Shown piece after piece: positions 13,862 to 21,151 of a stretch of DNA of 21,151 bases. Below the pieces are notes generated by a model. It did no database searches. It had not been told where the DNA came from and saw only the letters and a list, made by a program, of their open reading frames with translations. Position numbers and translations under genes: made by a program. This DNA is from Peptoniphilaceae bacterium (GTDB lineage Bacteria > Bacillota > Clostridia > Tissierellales > Peptoniphilaceae), in contig JASBZD010000011.1 in assembly GCA_029983595.1 (NCBI GenBank), forward strand, positions 1 to 21,151, written 5' to 3'. The first letter of the stretch is position 1, and each line of letters opens with the position of its first letter.

Positions 13862-16243
13862 CTATTTTAGTTTAAGGACTGAAACGCCAGCTCCACCCTC
13901 ATTATATTCGCCATCTTTAAAGCTTTTTATTAGCTTATGCTTTTTAAAATAAGGTTTAAGCCCCTCTTTTAAGGCTCCTGTTCCCTTTCCATGAATTACA
14001 TAAACCTCTTCTAATCCAGCTATATAGGCATCATCTAAATATTTATCTAAAATCATAATAGCCTCATCTACATTTTTTCCTCTTATATCAATTTCTCTTT
14101 TAATATATTTTGCTTTATTAGTAGATATAACTTTAGATCTTTCACGAGATGTCTTTTCTAAATTTCCAACTATAGGAACTAGTGTATCCGTAGGAATATT
14201 CATCTTCATAATTCCTACCTGTACTAGAGTGTTGCCCTTAGGATCAGGATCTGAAACAATTGTACCTTCTTGATTTAGAGATGGAATTTTTACACTGTCG
14301 CCTTTTTTTAACTCATTTAGATTTTTATTAGATCTAATATCTAATAATTCTTCTTGCAATTCATTATCTAATCTTTTTTCACTAGAACGTAAAATGTCCT
14401 GTGCTTCAGTGATGCGTCGATCAGCATCTGAACCAATATTTTTAGAAATCTCACGTATCTCATCTATAATTAGTCTAGATTCTTCACGAGCATTTCTAAT
14501 TATATCGCGAGCCTCTTCCCTCGATTCATTTAAGATTTTCTCACGCATCTGTTCAGTTTTTTCACGATATCTTCTAGCTTCATCTTCTAGTAGTCTTACT
14601 TCTTCCCTAGCTTTTTCTGCTTCTCTTCTTTCTCTTTCTATAATTTGATTATTCTTTTCTATCTCAGATAACATATCCTCAAACTTAATATTTTCTACTT
14701 CTACTAAATTTTTTGCATTGTCTATAATCTCACCTGATAATCCTAAACGTCTAGAAATCTCAAAAGCATTAGACTTTCCAGGAATCCCAATAAGTAGTCT
14801 ATATGTGGGACTAAGAGTCTCTATATTAAACTCCATTGACGCATTCTCTACATTTTCAGTAGTCATAGCATAGACTTTAAGCTGATTATAGTGAGTTGTC
14901 GCCATAATCCTTACATCTTTTTCGCGAAGTTTTTCTAAAATCGAAATTGCAAGAACCGCCCCCTCAGTAGGGTCAGTACCAGCCCCAAGCTCATCAAATA
15001 ATACAAGATCCCCATCTACCGCATTTTCAATAATCGACACAATATTTACCATATGAGATGAAAAAGTAGAAAGCGACTGCTCAATTGACTGTTCATCTCC
15101 AATATCAGCATAAATATTATTAAAAATCGCCACTTCGCTATTTTCTGCAGCAGGTATAAAAAGGCCAGACTGCGCCATAGCATGAAGTAACCCCATAGTT
15201 TTTAAGCTGACCGTCTTACCACCGGTGTTAGGTCCCGTAATAACTAGCGTATCAAACCCATCACCTAATCTAACGTCTATTGGCACAACTTTTTTAGACT
15301 CCAAAAGTGGATGGCGAGCCTTCGATAAATTTACTATTCCTCTATTATTTAAAACTGGTTTTGTCGCATTAAGTTTTATGGCAAGTTTTGCCTTAGCAAA
15401 AATAAAATCTAGGTTAGTTAAAATATCCTCATTTAGAGAAATTGCATCGGCATTATCGCCCACTTTAGCCGATAAAACTGCGAGAATTCTCTCTATTTCA
15501 CGGCGTTCATCTAGCTCCAGCTCTCGTATCTTATTATTAAGTTCTACAACTGCCATTGGTTCAATAAATAATGTCTGTCCAGAGCCACTCATATCATGCA
15601 CAAGCCCCGGCATATCGCCTTTATTGGCACTTTTTACTGGAACTACATATCTGCCTTCTCGCATTGTAAAAATAGCATCTTGCAGATATTTTTTATTATC
15701 TTCACTCGTTATAATTGAATTAAGTTTTACTTTTATATTTTCTGAGTTTTTTCTTATCTCGCGGCGGATTCGTTTTAAAGTAGGAGATGCATCATCTGAA
15801 ATCTCATCTTCTGAAACTATAGCTATCTCTATATCTCGCAATATATTATCAAAGGCCGTAAGTATCATGATTTTTTCTTCTATACCTTGAAAATCTAAAT
15901 CTGCTTCTTCATCCTTAGTTTCAGCAGCATATTTTTTCATAGCCTTTGTGCCACGTAATACTGTCGCAACTTTTAAAATCCCTTCAGGACTAAGTGAACC
16001 GCCAAGAGAAGCTCGTTTTAACTCTCTTTTTATAGTTTTTATAGAATAAAGAGGCGGATTTCCCTTAGTTATAATAAGCCTAAATCCTTCATCTGTATCT
16101 TCAACCCATGATTTTACTTCGCTTGGGTTAGAAGAAGGTTTTAAATCTCTTATCATATCTTTTCCAACTTCTGAAACCGCTTCTTCTTCTAATAAGTTTT
16201 TTACTTTTTCATATTCTAAAGTTTTAAGAGACTTTTCGTTCAT
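13862..16243 (-). CDS. mutS2: MutS2 family ATPase/endonuclease
   Basis: MutS2 acts on recombination intermediates and, as shown in Bacillus subtilis, on collided ribosomes. 793 aa, full length. Seen: N-terminal helical clamp/lever region, ATPase with Walker A GPNTGGKT (337-344) and Walker B LVLFDELGAGTDP, the THYNQLK switch, a long coiled coil (about 515-640), a KOW-like segment (KKGDSVKIPS onward), and the C-terminal Smr nuclease domain (about 715-793) with EIDIRG and HGKGTGAL. No MutS mismatch-recognition domain is present, as expected. The ATG overlaps the U32 peptidase stop by one base (TAATG) with GAGGTG as SD, making it the last gene of the pheT-zapA-U32-mutS2 run. Confidence 0.96.
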   Translation of the reverse strand: MNEKSLKTLEYEKVKNLLEEEAVSEVGKDMIRDLKPSSNPSEVKSWVEDTDEGFRLIITKGNPPLYSIKTIKRELKRASLGGSLSPEGILKVATVLRGTKAMKKYAAETKDEEADLDFQGIEEKIMILTAFDNILRDIEIAIVSEDEISDDASPTLKRIRREIRKNSENIKVKLNSIITSEDNKKYLQDAIFTMREGRYVVPVKSANKGDMPGLVHDMSGSGQTLFIEPMAVVELNNKIRELELDERREIERILAVLSAKVGDNADAISLNEDILTNLDFIFAKAKLAIKLNATKPVLNNRGIVNLSKARHPLLESKKVVPIDVRLGDGFDTLVITGPNTGGKTVSLKTMGLLHAMAQSGLFIPAAENSEVAIFNNIYADIGDEQSIEQSLSTFSSHMVNIVSIIENAVDGDLVLFDELGAGTDPTEGAVLAISILEKLREKDVRIMATTHYNQLKVYAMTTENVENASMEFNIETLSPTYRLLIGIPGKSNAFEISRRLGLSGEIIDNAKNLVEVENIKFEDMLSEIEKNNQIIERERREAEKAREEVRLLEDEARRYREKTEQMREKILNESREEARDIIRNAREESRLIIDEIREISKNIGSDADRRITEAQDILRSSEKRLDNELQEELLDIRSNKNLNELKKGDSVKIPSLNQEGTIVSDPDPKGNTLVQVGIMKMNIPTDTLVPIVGNLEKTSRERSKVISTNKAKYIKREIDIRGKNVDEAIMILDKYLDDAYIAGLEEVYVIHGKGTGALKEGLKPYFKKHKLIKSFKDGEYNEGGAGVSVLKLK

Positions 16244-18573
16244 TAAACACCTCTAAAATAATGTCCATAAGTAATATTTTTCCATTTATCCTTTAATTTT
16301 TCATTTAGATCAGTTTTTAGGCCATCTTTTGCACGTTTAAACTCTTTGATAATCTCAGAAATATTATCCTCAAAAGAAAAATCTAATAATAAATAATCTA
16401 TTCCAGCTGACTCAAGACGTAAGATATAATCTACCATGCTGATAGGATAAGCGTTATAAATAGTAGAAATATCATCTTTTCTATAAGTCCTAAAATCTAC
16501 ATTTTTCTCATCTCGAAGAGAGTATCCCTGTCTAAACTGACAAGTTTTACAATCTCTATCCATTCCGCACTTTTTAATAGTAGAAAATGGACAATGCACC
16601 ATCGTCATAACTGGTAAAAATCCATATCCTATCGATTCAAGCTCAGCATCAGTAGTGCGTCTAATATCCTCAATCTGAGATAAATTTAGTTCTGGAGATA
16701 GAATATAGCTTTTAAAATTATATGAATCTAAAAAATCTATAGCATGTGAATTAAAAATATTAAGCCCCATATCAGCTATTTTTTTATAATCTTTAAAAAA
16801 CTCTACACTTCCGATATTATCTACAACTACTCCGTCTAGCTCTATTCCTTCAAGCTCACTACTAAGCTTAATATAATCATCATTATATAAAATTTTTGGA
16901 GATCTATAAAATACCTCTTTTCCCTGAGATTTTAAATGGTTATAAATATCTTTATCAATAAATCTTAAATAAAATCTATCCGCTATATCAAAATCTATAT
17001 CTTTTAATTGATCCCTTTCAGATAATGAAATAGAAAATTTTATATCTGATTTAGGTTTATTAACTCTAGGTTTTTTTATAGAAACGCTTATATTATCTCG
17101 CTCATTAGAGTCTCTAATTTTAGATTCTAGCGACTTAATAGCATTTCGTCTAAGTTCATTAAGTGATGAAACCCTAATAAAAATATTTTTGTCTATATCA
17201 AACTCATAAGAACCAATTGAAAACTCGCTGTCGCCAAGTTTTGAAAGTTGTTTTAAAATATCTTCTTCAGACATAGGTGCTTTTTTAGCTTCTTCTACTA
17301 CCTCATCTAAAGTTTCAACCACTTCAATATCCTTAAACTTTAGCTTTAATAATGGATTTTCTCCCACTCTAGCATAAAATAAAATATCTATATCAGCTTT
17401 TTTCTCATATTCTTCATAAGTCGACTTAGCTAGATTTATCTGATTTTCATCTTTTATTCTTCGAATTTCAGATTTTTCTAATGGAGTAAATGGCAGAGAA
17501 ATAGAAACTTTTCCTGAAGTTATATCAGAGTTTAATGTATAAGTTTTTCTACCCTCGTGGGTATCAAACTCTAAAAGATCACCCATGCCTAAATCTCTAT
17601 AAATCTCTAATTTAGATTTTTTATAAGAATCTAGGACACGTCCCACTTTTACGCCTCGATTATCAGGTCTAGATGTATTTACAAAATCTTCTCCAAAAGA
17701 ATCAAATTGTAAACCCGTAGTAAAACCTCGATTATAGGCCTGTTTAAGTTTTTCACGTGAGTTCTTATTTTCTATCCCATCTAGTCTATCGCGATAAATT
17801 TTAGTAACCGTCGCCACATAATCAGGACGCTTCATTCTGCCTTCGATTTTTATAGAATTTACTCCAGAATCTACTAAAATATCAAGATTTTCTAGAGTAT
17901 AAAGATCCATCGGCGATAGTAGATAAGCCCTCTCATAATTTAATAATTCGCCATCAGGCTTAATCACCTCATATGACTTACGACATGACTGAGCGCAGCG
18001 ACCGCGGTTACCAGAACGCCCTCCAATCATTGAGCTCATTAGACACTGCCCAGAAATTGAAACACAAAGTGCCCCATGCCCAAAACTCTCGATTTCTAAG
18101 CTAGTATTTTCCGAAATAAGTTTTATCTCACTTAAAATAGTCTCACGAGCGAGGACTATTCTTGTAAATCCATATGACTCTAGAAGTTTAGCCCCTTCTA
18201 GATTATTAACCGTCATCTGAGTAGACGCATGTAAATCTAGATCCGGGAAATTTTTACGTATCTCATACGCAAGCCCCATATCCTGAACTATTACTGCATC
18301 TACCCCGATTTTATAAAGATAGCTTATATAATCAATCGATGATTCCAGCTCTCTCTCATTTAAAACCGTATTTACTGTTACAAAAATTTTTACACCACGT
18401 AAATGGGCATAAAAAACTGCCTCGGCCAACTCCTCTCTTGAGAAATTTTTTGCCGAAGCTCTAGCACTAAATTCTTCTCCGCCTAAATATATCGCATCTG
18501 CGCCATTTTGTACCGCCGCTTTAAGGCTCTCAAAACTTCCCGCAGGTGCTAAAAGCTCGCATCTATTTTTCAA
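16243..18573 (-). CDS. Large U32 family peptidase (DUF3656-containing type)
   Basis: The U32 family includes collagenase-like proteins and RNA-hydroxylating enzymes (RlhA, TrhP); the true reaction here is not known. 776 aa. Seen: the N-terminal ELLAPAGSFESLKAAVQNGA TIM-barrel start, VNTVLNERE, DLHASTQMTV, and the U32 signature with four cysteines (C170, C177, C193, C197) in ALCVSISGQC...GRCAQSC, proposed to hold a metal or Fe-S cluster in this family. A middle DUF3656-like region and a second C-terminal barrel half with another Cys cluster (HCPFSTIKKCGMDRDCKTC) follow. The start is TTG (18571-18573), overlapping the zapA stop as TTGA; SD AGGAGGG at 18586-18592 is 12 bases away. An in-frame TAG lies just upstream, so no earlier start exists. 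Confidence 0.9.
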   Translation of the reverse strand: MKNRCELLAPAGSFESLKAAVQNGADAIYLGGEEFSARASAKNFSREELAEAVFYAHLRGVKIFVTVNTVLNERELESSIDYISYLYKIGVDAVIVQDMGLAYEIRKNFPDLDLHASTQMTVNNLEGAKLLESYGFTRIVLARETILSEIKLISENTSLEIESFGHGALCVSISGQCLMSSMIGGRSGNRGRCAQSCRKSYEVIKPDGELLNYERAYLLSPMDLYTLENLDILVDSGVNSIKIEGRMKRPDYVATVTKIYRDRLDGIENKNSREKLKQAYNRGFTTGLQFDSFGEDFVNTSRPDNRGVKVGRVLDSYKKSKLEIYRDLGMGDLLEFDTHEGRKTYTLNSDITSGKVSISLPFTPLEKSEIRRIKDENQINLAKSTYEEYEKKADIDILFYARVGENPLLKLKFKDIEVVETLDEVVEEAKKAPMSEEDILKQLSKLGDSEFSIGSYEFDIDKNIFIRVSSLNELRRNAIKSLESKIRDSNERDNISVSIKKPRVNKPKSDIKFSISLSERDQLKDIDFDIADRFYLRFIDKDIYNHLKSQGKEVFYRSPKILYNDDYIKLSSELEGIELDGVVVDNIGSVEFFKDYKKIADMGLNIFNSHAIDFLDSYNFKSYILSPELNLSQIEDIRRTTDAELESIGYGFLPVMTMVHCPFSTIKKCGMDRDCKTCQFRQGYSLRDEKNVDFRTYRKDDISTIYNAYPISMVDYILRLESAGIDYLLLDFSFEDNISEIIKEFKRAKDGLKTDLNEKLKDKWKNITYGHYFRGV

Positions 18574-19280
18574 ATGCTATTAAAACCCTCCTCTAGAGAA
18601 CTAATTCTCTTTTCAAGCTCTGATATTTTTAAATCCCTATCAGATATTTCACCATCTAATTCTTCTACTAAATCTTCTAACCTCTTATTTTCTTTAGATA
18701 ATTTTTCTATCTCTTCAGACTTTTTCTTATATTGAGCATAAGTATCTTTTACCTTTTTTGACTCTTCTTTTAGTTTATTACTAGCAAAAATATCGCGCTC
18801 TTTATATTTATTAATTAAATCATCTTTTTCTTTAATAGTATCATTAAGACCTGAAATCTCTTCTAGATTTTCTTCTAATTTATTCTTAAGAACCCTATTT
18901 TCTAGATCCTTCTCGGCATAAGTCGCCTCTTTAAGTTTAAAAGTATCAATTAGATCATTTTTATTTTTTAAGGTGATAGAAAGTCTATCTATTTCTTCTT
19001 CAGATTTTTTAAGGCGAATCTCAAGTTTTTGGTATTCATTGATTTTTTCATATTCAGGACTACCCTTAAACTCTTCCTTCTCTTTTTCAATCTTATCCTT
19101 CATATTAACAATAGTAAGAATAAGATTTTCGATTCGATTATTTTCAGGATAGCTTCTATTAATATCGGAAATCGCCCTATCGACATAACTAGCGATATAT
19201 TTTATATAGCGCTCATCCTCGTCGCCTAAAATATTAAACTTCATCCCATCTATCTCAACAGGCACTCTAGTCTTTCCCAT
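18570..19280 (-). CDS. zapA: Cell division protein ZapA with long coiled-coil extension
   Basis: ZapA binds and bundles FtsZ filaments at the division ring. 236 aa from the ATG at 19280. The N-terminal about 90 residues are the ZapA domain: TRVPVEIDGMKFNILGDEDE, YIKYIASYVDRAI and NRIENLILTIVNMKDKIEKE. The remaining about 145 residues are an almost unbroken heptad-rich coiled coil (Glu/Lys/Leu) with several stutters, much longer than the roughly 85-130 aa of common ZapA proteins. The ATG is preferred to the GTG at 19289 because GAGGTGA (19286-19292) leaves 8 bases to the ATG and would overlap the GTG. It is placed 20 bases after pheT. Confidence 0.88.
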   Translation of the reverse strand: MGKTRVPVEIDGMKFNILGDEDERYIKYIASYVDRAISDINRSYPENNRIENLILTIVNMKDKIEKEKEEFKGSPEYEKINEYQKLEIRLKKSEEEIDRLSITLKNKNDLIDTFKLKEATYAEKDLENRVLKNKLEENLEEISGLNDTIKEKDDLINKYKERDIFASNKLKEESKKVKDTYAQYKKKSEEIEKLSKENKRLEDLVEELDGEISDRDLKISELEKRISSLEEGFNSI

Positions 19281-19300
19281 ATCTATCACCTCATTAAAAA

Positions 19301-21151
19301 TTATTTATCTCTTAAAATCGCACCAAGCTCATCTTTTAATGAAACTATAACACGATCAACTATCTCATTAACATCCTCATCTTTAAGAGTACGGTCTTTA
19401 GATCTAAAAGTCATATTAAATGCCACACTCTTCTTACCATCTTCGATTTGTTCGCCAGTATAAATATCAAAAATCTCAAAAGACTCCATAAGCTCGTTAG
19501 AATTATCATGCACAACTTTTTTAATATCGCCCACAAGAGTATTTTTATCTACTATAACAGCTAAATCCCTTTGAGAAGCTGGATATTTAGGTAGCTCGTG
19601 ATACTTTCGTTTTTCAGAAGCGTATTTTTCGATAAGTCTAAAATCAAACTCACCAGCATAAGTACGCCATTTAATCTGAAAGTTATCCATAACACTTGGG
19701 TGAATCTCGCCAAAAGTACCAAAAATCTCATCATTTATATAGATATTAGCACATCTTCCTGGGTGGAACATTCCATTTTCGCTCTCACGCTCAAATCTAT
19801 ATCCTCTTATACCAAGCTCATCTAAAACTCTCTCAACTGACTCTTTTAAGAAATAAAAATCGGTTTCGCCATATGACGCCATCGCAAGTTTTAGGCTTTC
19901 AGTAGGGATATTATCTTCATCTCTAATAGGCGAGAATGTATTTCCAATTTCAAAAATATTAAAATCTTCGATATTTCGATTTTGGTTACGGCTTACTACA
20001 TCTAGCATATTACCTAAAAGAGTAGTCCTCATCTCAGAATACTCCTCACCAAGAGCATTTTCTAAAACCACAGTATCACGTCGAATATCATCATCAGGGA
20101 AAATCAGACGATCAGCAGTCTTTGGAGATACAAAAGAATAAGTAAGTAATTCATAATATCCTATCCCCACAAGAGTATTTTTAATATTTCTAGATAATTT
20201 AGAAACTCTAGGAATACCGCCTAAAGTAGTCTCCATTTTTATAGGCTTTCTCTTAATCTTATTATAGCTATAAAAACGACCTACTTCCTCAATTAAATCT
20301 TCCTCAATAGTAATATCAGGTCTGAAAATAGGAGCAGCACACTCTAAAATCTCGCCCTTATCCTCAACCTTAAAATCTAGCCATTCTAGAGTATCGATAA
20401 TCACATCTTTAGAAATATCAACACCTAAAATATCAGAAGCACGAGAAGGGCGTAAATTTACTACTTCACTTTTAACTTTACCCTTTATAACATCATAAAT
20501 TCCACCAACGACATCACCAACCCTAATATCATACGCAAGTTCGCATACTCTATTAATAGCGATTTCTGGAAGAGCAATATCTAACCCCTTTTCAAATCTC
20601 GAACTAGCCTCAGATCTTAGATTTAATCTCTTAGAAGTCTTACGAATATGAGATTTTTCAAAAAATGCAGCCTCAATAACTATTCTCTTAGTCTTAGAAG
20701 TAATCTCGGAGTCTAGACCACCCATAACACCAGCAATACCGATAGGACCACTTTCATCTCCAATCATAATATCATCAGGTAAAATCTTTCGTTTTTTTCC
20801 ATCTAGAGTCTCAAATTCGATCTCGCTTGATGGTTGATAAACTCGAATCTTACTACCTTCTAGCGCATCTAAATCGAAAGCATGAAGTGGCAGACCATAT
20901 TCAAGCATGACATAGTTAGTAATATCAACAATATTATTAATAGGTCTTATACCCGCAGCCATAAGATCATTTTTCATCCATTGTGGAGAAGGCTTAATAT
21001 CTACATTATCTATAACCTTAGCGATATATCTTTCGCAATATGGTGTATCAATACTCACACCATATAGATAATCCTTAATATCACCATCCTCGCTAAAATT
21101 ATTAGACTCTCTCTCTTTCATAGGAGTTTTTAAAGACGCACTAGTCTCACG
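19301..21151 (-). CDS. pheT: Phenylalanyl-tRNA synthetase beta subunit (N-terminus outside window)
   Basis: The beta subunit of the alpha2-beta2 enzyme that charges tRNA-Phe. The frame stays open to the window edge on the minus strand, so the Met at 21121 is internal and about the first 190 residues (including the tRNA-binding EMAP-like domain) are missing. Visible in order: the B3/B4 editing domain (CERYIAKVIDNVDI, INNIVDITNYVMLEYGLPLHAFD), the B5 domain (RPSRASDILGVDISKDV onward), the catalytic-like core (LRTTLLGNMLDVVSRNQNRN-like, here MRTTLLGNMLDVV), and the C-terminal ferredoxin-fold anticodon-binding domain (YPASQRDLAVIVDKN to the end). It leads the zapA-U32-mutS2 run; pheS is presumably just outside. 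Confidence 0.96.
   Translation of the reverse strand, partial: RETSASLKTPMKERESNNFSEDGDIKDYLYGVSIDTPYCERYIAKVIDNVDIKPSPQWMKNDLMAAGIRPINNIVDITNYVMLEYGLPLHAFDLDALEGSKIRVYQPSSEIEFETLDGKKRKILPDDIMIGDESGPIGIAGVMGGLDSEITSKTKRIVIEAAFFEKSHIRKTSKRLNLRSEASSRFEKGLDIALPEIAINRVCELAYDIRVGDVVGGIYDVIKGKVKSEVVNLRPSRASDILGVDISKDVIIDTLEWLDFKVEDKGEILECAAPIFRPDITIEEDLIEEVGRFYSYNKIKRKPIKMETTLGGIPRVSKLSRNIKNTLVGIGYYELLTYSFVSPKTADRLIFPDDDIRRDTVVLENALGEEYSEMRTTLLGNMLDVVSRNQNRNIEDFNIFEIGNTFSPIRDEDNIPTESLKLAMASYGETDFYFLKESVERVLDELGIRGYRFERESENGMFHPGRCANIYINDEIFGTFGEIHPSVMDNFQIKWRTYAGEFDFRLIEKYASEKRKYHELPKYPASQRDLAVIVDKNTLVGDIKKVVHDNSNELMESFEIFDIYTGEQIEDGKKSVAFNMTFRSKDRTLKDEDVNEIVDRVIVSLKDELGAILRDK

Noticed and set aside
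15225..15890. 221-codon open frame on the plus strand opposite mutS2
   Set aside because: Ser/Ile-rich shadow of the mutS2 reading frame, with no convincing ribosome binding site or domain; mutS2 is intact and conserved on the other strand.
19281..19289. GTG at 19289 as the zapA start
   Set aside because: It lies inside the GAGGTGA ribosome binding site; the ATG at 19280 is correctly spaced and begins the ZapA domain.

Overview
This window is a gene-dense, AT-rich stretch of chromosome. It most resembles an anaerobic low-GC Gram-positive bacterium (Bacillota, Tissierellia/Peptoniphilaceae- or Clostridia-like). The evidence is strong AGGAGG-type ribosome binding sites, the [FeFe]-hydrogenase maturases HydF and HydG, SEDS/PBP/FHA wall-synthesis genes, an L,D-transpeptidase carrying a copper-amine-oxidase-like domain, and MutS2 with a U32 peptidase next to pheT. 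This is inferred from gene content; genus cannot be fixed from the window. No rRNA, tRNA, CRISPR array, IS element or prophage was seen.

Layout. Plus strand, 1-2619: the C-terminal half of polyphosphate kinase (cut by the window edge, with an unusual charged tail), a terminator, an AGCS sodium:alanine-type symporter, and a bidirectional terminator. Minus strand, 2667-3261: a small zinc-ribbon protein, preceded by an unannotated 39-codon ORF with its own SD and a terminator hairpin that contains its stop codon. Minus strand, 3262-6347: an FHA protein - FtsW/RodA - penicillin-binding protein operon for septal or lateral peptidoglycan synthesis. Plus strand, 6496-7375: recX overlapping a GIY-YIG (UPF0213) gene. 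Minus strand, 7372-12104: a possible single transcription unit running YhfC intramembrane protease - lipoprotein - TM1266-type regulator - hydG - hydF - RelB/RelE-like toxin-antitoxin, ending at a hairpin that lies inside the tail of the convergent GIY-YIG gene. Minus strand, 12185-13793: a small membrane protein and a YkuD L,D-transpeptidase. Minus strand, 13862-21151: pheT (cut at the window edge) - zapA with a long coiled coil - U32 peptidase - mutS2, tightly packed with overlapping start and stop codons.

The main functional themes are cell wall and division (FHA/FtsW/PBP, Ldt, ZapA) and hydrogenase H-cluster assembly (TM1266/HydG/HydF). HydE and the hydrogenase are not in the window. Several conventional starts were corrected from SD spacing: PBP at 4668, the membrane protein at 13793, zapA at 19280 and the toxin at 7692. 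HydG and the U32 peptidase use TTG. I found no unambiguous new multi-gene system. The most interesting leads are the 39-aa ORF with its stop-in-hairpin arrangement ahead of the zinc-ribbon gene, the PPK helical tail with a terminal amphipathic segment, and the hydrogenase-maturation run flanked by a protease/lipoprotein pair and a toxin-antitoxin pair.
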